Assembly: GCF_025698545.1 (NCBI RefSeq)
Contig: NC_068575.1
Coordinates: forward strand, 51,531,980 to 51,595,979
Source of the DNA: Gossypium raimondii
Lineage: Eukaryota > Streptophyta > Magnoliopsida > Malvales > Malvaceae
DNA length: 64,000 bases
Direction of reading: 5' to 3'
The position numbers and the translations under genes are program-made. The notes below the pieces were generated by a model. That model was not told where the DNA came from. It worked only from the letters and a program-made list of their open reading frames with translations, and searched no databases. Below, in pieces: positions 59,889 to 64,000 of this stretch (within the stretch, counting starts at the first letter, position 1; every line of letters starts with the position of its first letter).

Positions 59889-60959
59889 TTGAAGTTAATA
59901 GAAGTAGTGATATAATAACCATTTTCATTACAATTTAAAAAAGTATATAACATGTATAAAATAATATATAACACGACAAATAAATTGTTTTATAAAGTTT
60001 AAGGTATAAAACTCACAATATTTAAAAATTCCGAATATTAAATTTCCATTTTGGCCAGAGGAATATTAATTACTTACTAAAATAAATTAATTAACATATA
60101 AGTATATTAGATTTATATCCGTATAAGACCTACTTGATTAAAGTTTTTTTCTTTTCGGTATTTTTAAGTGTTCGATTATCGATTTATATTCAGGATTCAT
60201 GATTGTTTCTCTTAAAATATCGTTTACAAAGTTCGAATGATGTTTTCTTTTGCCATACTACTGCTTCTAATACTTGTTAATTAAGGATTATTTTGTTCTT
60301 AAATCTAGAATAAATTACAAAATCAATTATTTATGTATGATTTAAATTATATTTTGATTATTAAATTTTAAAAATTACGATATAATCACTAATGTTATCT
60401 ATTTATTTTGATATAGTAACTGAATTGTTGCCCGATATTAACGGTAACATTTGAATTCCACAATCTTTTCATATAGGTTATTTAATTTAATTAAAATAAT
60501 CTTCTCTATTCAACTATTTAACATTTTTTAACCACTTAAATTTCTTTTAACCCTTAAAACCTATTTTGTTGAAGGAATCTAATTTTTCATTAATTAAACA
60601 TATTTACCATAATTACTCTACTACATTGAAATTTAAATCAATCATTGAATTCTTCTCTTCTTTTTCTTTTTTTTTTCATTTTTTTCTCGAGAAAAGAAGA
60701 GGAAAAAAATTCCCAAACATGTTTTCCAACCAAACCGTCCGTCTTCGAGTTTCAATACACCTTCCTCCTTGAAACATTAATGTCCCAATCTTCACCTCCA
60801 ACTCCAACTTACCTTCCTTCTCTCTCTCAATTAAACCCCCAAAGCCCAAGATCAAGACCCCCAAATTCACACCTTTAGCTTCCATTTCTCCTTCCATATA
60901 GCTTCTTCGACTAATTTGTCATTCCTTATAATTTTTGTAACATAAAAGATCAAATTCTT
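59889..60959. other. AT-rich intergenic DNA, nothing recognised
   Basis: The T-rich and C-rich stretch at 60640-60900 gives open frames on both strands, but with low complexity and no family match. No gene supported. Confidence 0.5.
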
Positions 60960-61565
60960 TAAGGGTCTGTTTGATTGGCAGTAAAATATTTTCCGTAAAA
61001 TGATTTCGGAAAATGTTTTACTTTTCTCAAAATGACTTCTTGGAAAATATTTTACGGTGTTTGATTGAATCAGATAAAATATTTTCTCATTGTTTGATGA
61101 TTTCAAAAATATTTTCCGGAAAAGTTGTTTTTACATATATTAATATATATTAATAAATTTTATATTTTAAATTGTTTTTACATATATTGCAATGATTTAT
61201 TTATAATAATACTCAATAATAAGCTACAATATTGATCGTTATAAATTGAAAAATATTATCCACAATGAGTACTAGTAAGAATATTGAATAATTATAAATT
61301 GCTTGAAACCATAATGAGTACTAGAAATAATATTATCCAAATACATAATTAGTAGTACACCACATAGTAACAACATTGTCCAAGTGCATAATATTGCACC
61401 ACATAAAAGTATCAATATATTCAACCCTGAGAAAATTTTTGAAGCCAAATTTTTCTATGCTTCTTACTTTTAACTAAAAACATTTTGGCCTCTGATTCAT
61501 GACTCCCTAGATAATCACACACGAACACAAGAATTCATCATCAAATCCTTCTTCCTCCATCGACA

Positions 61566-62324
61566 TCACTTGTTCGTAAAAGTCAGTCTTTGTCTTGTCG
61601 GCATAAATTGTTTCAAAGCATTAGCAATTTCGCCAAGTTGCTCACCCACAATTTTAATTTGTTCATCAACGAGACTTTCTTGACCACTTTTTCTTTTACG
61701 TTTGGATGTGCCAGATGAAGATACATTTGTTCTTACCTCTTCAGCCTCTTCATTGTCGCAGTCTACAGGCATTGAATCTTCATTACCATCATCCAAATCT
61801 ATGTCAGCAAATGTTCTGGCAAAACTCCCTGTTGCCATATCTTTGCCAACAACCACAGCCATTTCATCATAATGATCAATGCTTTTATTCAAAAATGGTT
61901 CATACTTCTTGTGTGCCTGTTGGATATTATACACAATTAGAATAACAAGTAAAAAACAATTGAATTATACTTAACATATATATACATATATTACCATCAC
62001 TGTTGCATCGTATGTCGCTCTATCACATGTGATCATTTTCATGTTATCATCTCATCCAAAACCACTTTCACCTCGAATTTTGCATATAATCTGCCACTGG
62101 TTTTTTACTGTCCTCAAATGATTTTCCACGTGCTTCGTATCGCATTGGACTTGGAATCTAGAAGAAATGGCGTCGGCAACTCGATTAATAGAAACTGATT
62201 TGAAAGTATTAGAAGGCTTATTTCCTTTTCGAGCCTCCTCTGCTAGAATTTCAAGGAAAACATGTTCCATCGGTTTTGTCCACCTGAATTGCTTGGAGGT
62301 CCCTTCTGTGTTGCCCTTACCCAT
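61566..62324 (-). pseudogene. PIF/Harbinger Myb/SANT-like ORF, one nonsense mutation
   Basis: Exons 61995-62324 and 61566-61916 join in frame to 226 codons plus stop. Exon 1 starts MGKGNTEGTSKQFRW and contains a Myb/SANT-like trihelix domain (WTKPMEHVFLEIL, then HVENHLRTVKNQWQIICKI) that in this superfamily binds the element ends and helps the transposase enter the nucleus. Exon 2 carries an acidic stretch and a basic patch SGTSKRKRKSG, a probable nuclear signal. The frame is stopped by TGA at 62052-62054, directly after GESGFG, where the family has Trp followed by acidic residues. The rest of the gene is intact, so loss looks recent. Confidence 0.82.
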
Positions 62325-62618
62325 TCTACATTAAATAATTGTCATTGTCAATAATTTCAATATCCAACAAGCTTAAAACATAATAATCAATTCAATATCC
62401 AACAATGTTAAAACATAATCAATATCTAACAAATTCAAGACATATATCAAAATCCAACAATCTAAAATTTGACAATGTTATTATCCAACCAACATTTACA
62501 AAAAAAAAAACATCGATCTAAAACATACATAACATAGAAATAATAACCCTAAGCCCTAAATCTACCTAATATTTCTAGCCATATAATCAGTCCACATAGT
62601 TTCGCAATCTCATCTCTC
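62325..62618. other. Spacer between the two PIF/Harbinger genes
   Basis: Non-coding; contains several CAATATCCAACAA repeats (62355-62470). Nothing else recognised. Confidence 0.55.
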
Positions 62619-63806
62619 TTAGCGACCATTCTCTTGCTTCTTGTCTTTCTTCTCGCTCGTGAGAGTTTGTATTATCGAATCAAACTCGGACTCCTCGTAT
62701 AATCCTTGATTAAGTAAATCACTAGGATCAACTCCCATTATATGATTATGAATGATACAACAAGCCAAAACTATATCTACTTGAGTTTGAAAATTCCAAA
62801 ATGGTTCAAAGATCTAATACACGAAACCGTTTCTTCAAAATCCCAAAAACACGTTCAACAGTGATCCGTAATGATGAATGTCGAAGATTAAAGAGTTCCT
62901 TTGCATTTTCAGGCCCTTCAGCACCAAACTCTTTTAAATGATATCAGACACCACGATATGGGGTAATACATCCAATTCGGATGCCATATCCAAGATCGAC
63001 AAGATAATATTTACCTACAATTTTACAATACGTAATTAATCTTGATAAACTATGAGCTTATCGAACTATTTGTGATAAATATTACCTTCTGGAATTCTTA
63101 ATCCTCTTGGGCGTGAAAGTGCATCACTTAAAATACGAGAATCATGTGCACTACCTTCCCAACCAGCTAGAACATAGGCAAATTTCAAATCAAATGTAAT
63201 GGCAGCCAATACATTTTGTGTCGTCCCCCCTTTTCGGCTACGAAATCTTCCTTGCATGCTAAGTGGAACGGATGCACGAATATGAGTTCCATCTAATGCT
63301 CCAATACAATCTTTAAAATAAGGATAAAACCTTGGATTGTTTCTAATTTCACTAGGAGTTGACTCATCAGGTAATCTAATAACTAGTCTATACAATTTCA
63401 AAATAGCTCTCAATACAACCCTAAAGTAATGGTGAACTGTCTGAATTGATCTATAATATCTAGATCCAATCACTCGAAACCTTACATTATGACCAATTAT
63501 ATGTAAAAATATAACTACTTGCTCCCTAATATCGACAGATTTAGACGATTGTAACAAATTATTCGTACTAAGAATATCACATAAATTAAAAAAGGCGATC
63601 GGTCTCATCCTTATTATATCAATGCAATGCTGGTCACCACTATATAAAATACTATTAATATAGTTTTCTCTTTCATAATCTCGATTCACACGAGGGCGAG
63701 AAGCAATTTCCTTCCTAGTTTCTAATTTTTTAATCCAAAGAGCCCCAAAAGCTAAAACTGAAGCCACAACTCCGGCAATTGCCATTTGATTTTGATTACG
63801 ATCCAT
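62619..63806 (-). pseudogene. PIF/Harbinger DDE transposase, broken
   Basis: Exon 63086-63806 starts MDRNQNQMAIAGVVAS and joins, across a 71-bp GT..AG intron, to 62619-63014. The N-terminal half has the helix-turn-helix-like region (IREQVVIFLHIIGHNVRFRV). The DDE_Tnp_4 (HARBI1-like) core follows, with the first Asp in DCIGALDGTHIRA and the second in GWEGSAHDSRIL. Exon 2 has GYGIRIGCITPYRGV and, further on, the NLRHSSLRITVERVFGIL block with the third acidic residue. Breaks: TGA at 62944-62946 and a one-base frame change near 62805-62820. After it the final frame continues to TAA at 62619. Relatives also include domesticated ALP1/HARBI1 genes, but the adjacent Myb-like gene and terminal repeat argue for a transposon. 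Confidence 0.85.
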
Positions 63807-64000
63807 CTACACAAAATAATGCCACACAAATATATGATCACTACTACAAAAGATGCAAGATTTTCATAAGATCACATAAAGTTACCATGACTAAAAAAGT
63901 GCATACATACATATCAAGCTAATTATAATTGCCCAATAATAATTTTTTTAAAGTAGCACTTAAATATTGATCATAGTTAATACAATACTTCAATTGGTGC

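Larger units (their letters stand above)
60963..64000 (-). mobile_element. PIF/Harbinger transposon, left part (continues past the window)
   Basis: It starts GGGTCTGTTTGATTGGCAGT, a PIF/Harbinger-type terminal sequence, preceded by the trinucleotide TAA (60960-60962), the target-site preference of this superfamily. The subterminal region has the inverted pair GTAAAATATTTTCCG / CGTAAAATATTTTCC. It carries the two genes usual for the group, both on the minus strand: a Myb/SANT-like protein and a DDE transposase. The opposite terminal repeat must lie to the right of 64000, so its end is not seen. Confidence 0.85.

Noticed and set aside
60645..60897. Overlapping frames on both strands, Pro/Ser-rich or Glu/Gly-rich
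   Set aside because: Low-complexity C/T-rich DNA; neither strand has domain features or splice context.
62619..63806. Domesticated HARBI1/ALP1-type host gene
   Set aside because: The neighbouring Myb/SANT-like gene, the PIF-type terminal sequence with TAA target, and the premature stop and frame change indicate a decaying transposon.

Overview
The window is nuclear DNA of a dicot plant. It is AT-rich, has spliced genes, and is dominated by nested LTR retrotransposons. The retroelement families (a Tat/Ogre-type element carrying an extra coiled-coil ORF before gag, and Tekay/Del-like elements with LTRs of about 2.7 kb) and the gene relatives resemble what I know from cotton, so Gossypium or another Malvaceae is my best guess. 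That is inference, not proof.

Layout. Bases 1-5100 are AT-rich intergenic DNA with no supportable gene. From 5109 to about 42,275 the window is a block of transposons inserted into one another. It holds a truncated LTR (5109-7051); a truncated gypsy element with one LTR and broken gag-pol (7052-13345); an odd triplicated junction (13334-13474); and a large Tat/Ogre-like element (14115-28788, resuming 39038 to about 39375). The Ogre-like LTR carries a hAT-type MITE, and its 3' part is split by a complete 10.2 kb Tekay/Del-like element on the minus strand (28789-39037) with a perfect 5-bp target-site duplication. A truncated minus-strand LTR (to 41790) and a LINE fragment follow. Every retroelement reading frame is broken by stops or frameshifts.

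From 42.8 kb to 58.1 kb is a gene island: an Agenet-ENT chromatin-reader-like protein (+), a heterotrimeric G-protein gamma subunit (-), an AMT2-type ammonium transporter (-), a truncated receptor-like cytoplasmic kinase remnant (-), an MPBQ/MSBQ methyltransferase of vitamin E and plastoquinone synthesis (+, with a damaged transit-peptide region), and a calmodulin-like protein (+, with an abnormal second EF hand). Exon joins for the complete genes were worked out by hand and keep frame. The genes are functionally unrelated, as expected in plants; I see no operon or pathway cluster.

From 58.8 kb on, DNA transposons return: a roughly 1 kb long-inverted-repeat non-autonomous element (58842-59888) and the left part of a two-gene PIF/Harbinger element (60963 to beyond the window end), both of whose genes carry nonsense mutations. 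I found no rRNA, tRNA or CRISPR. No clearly new biological system is present. The most interesting points are the Ogre-like extra ORF, the recently inserted yet coding-dead Tekay element with palindrome arrays in its LTRs, the templated-looking triplication at 13.3 kb, and the frameshifted transit peptide of the VTE3 homologue.
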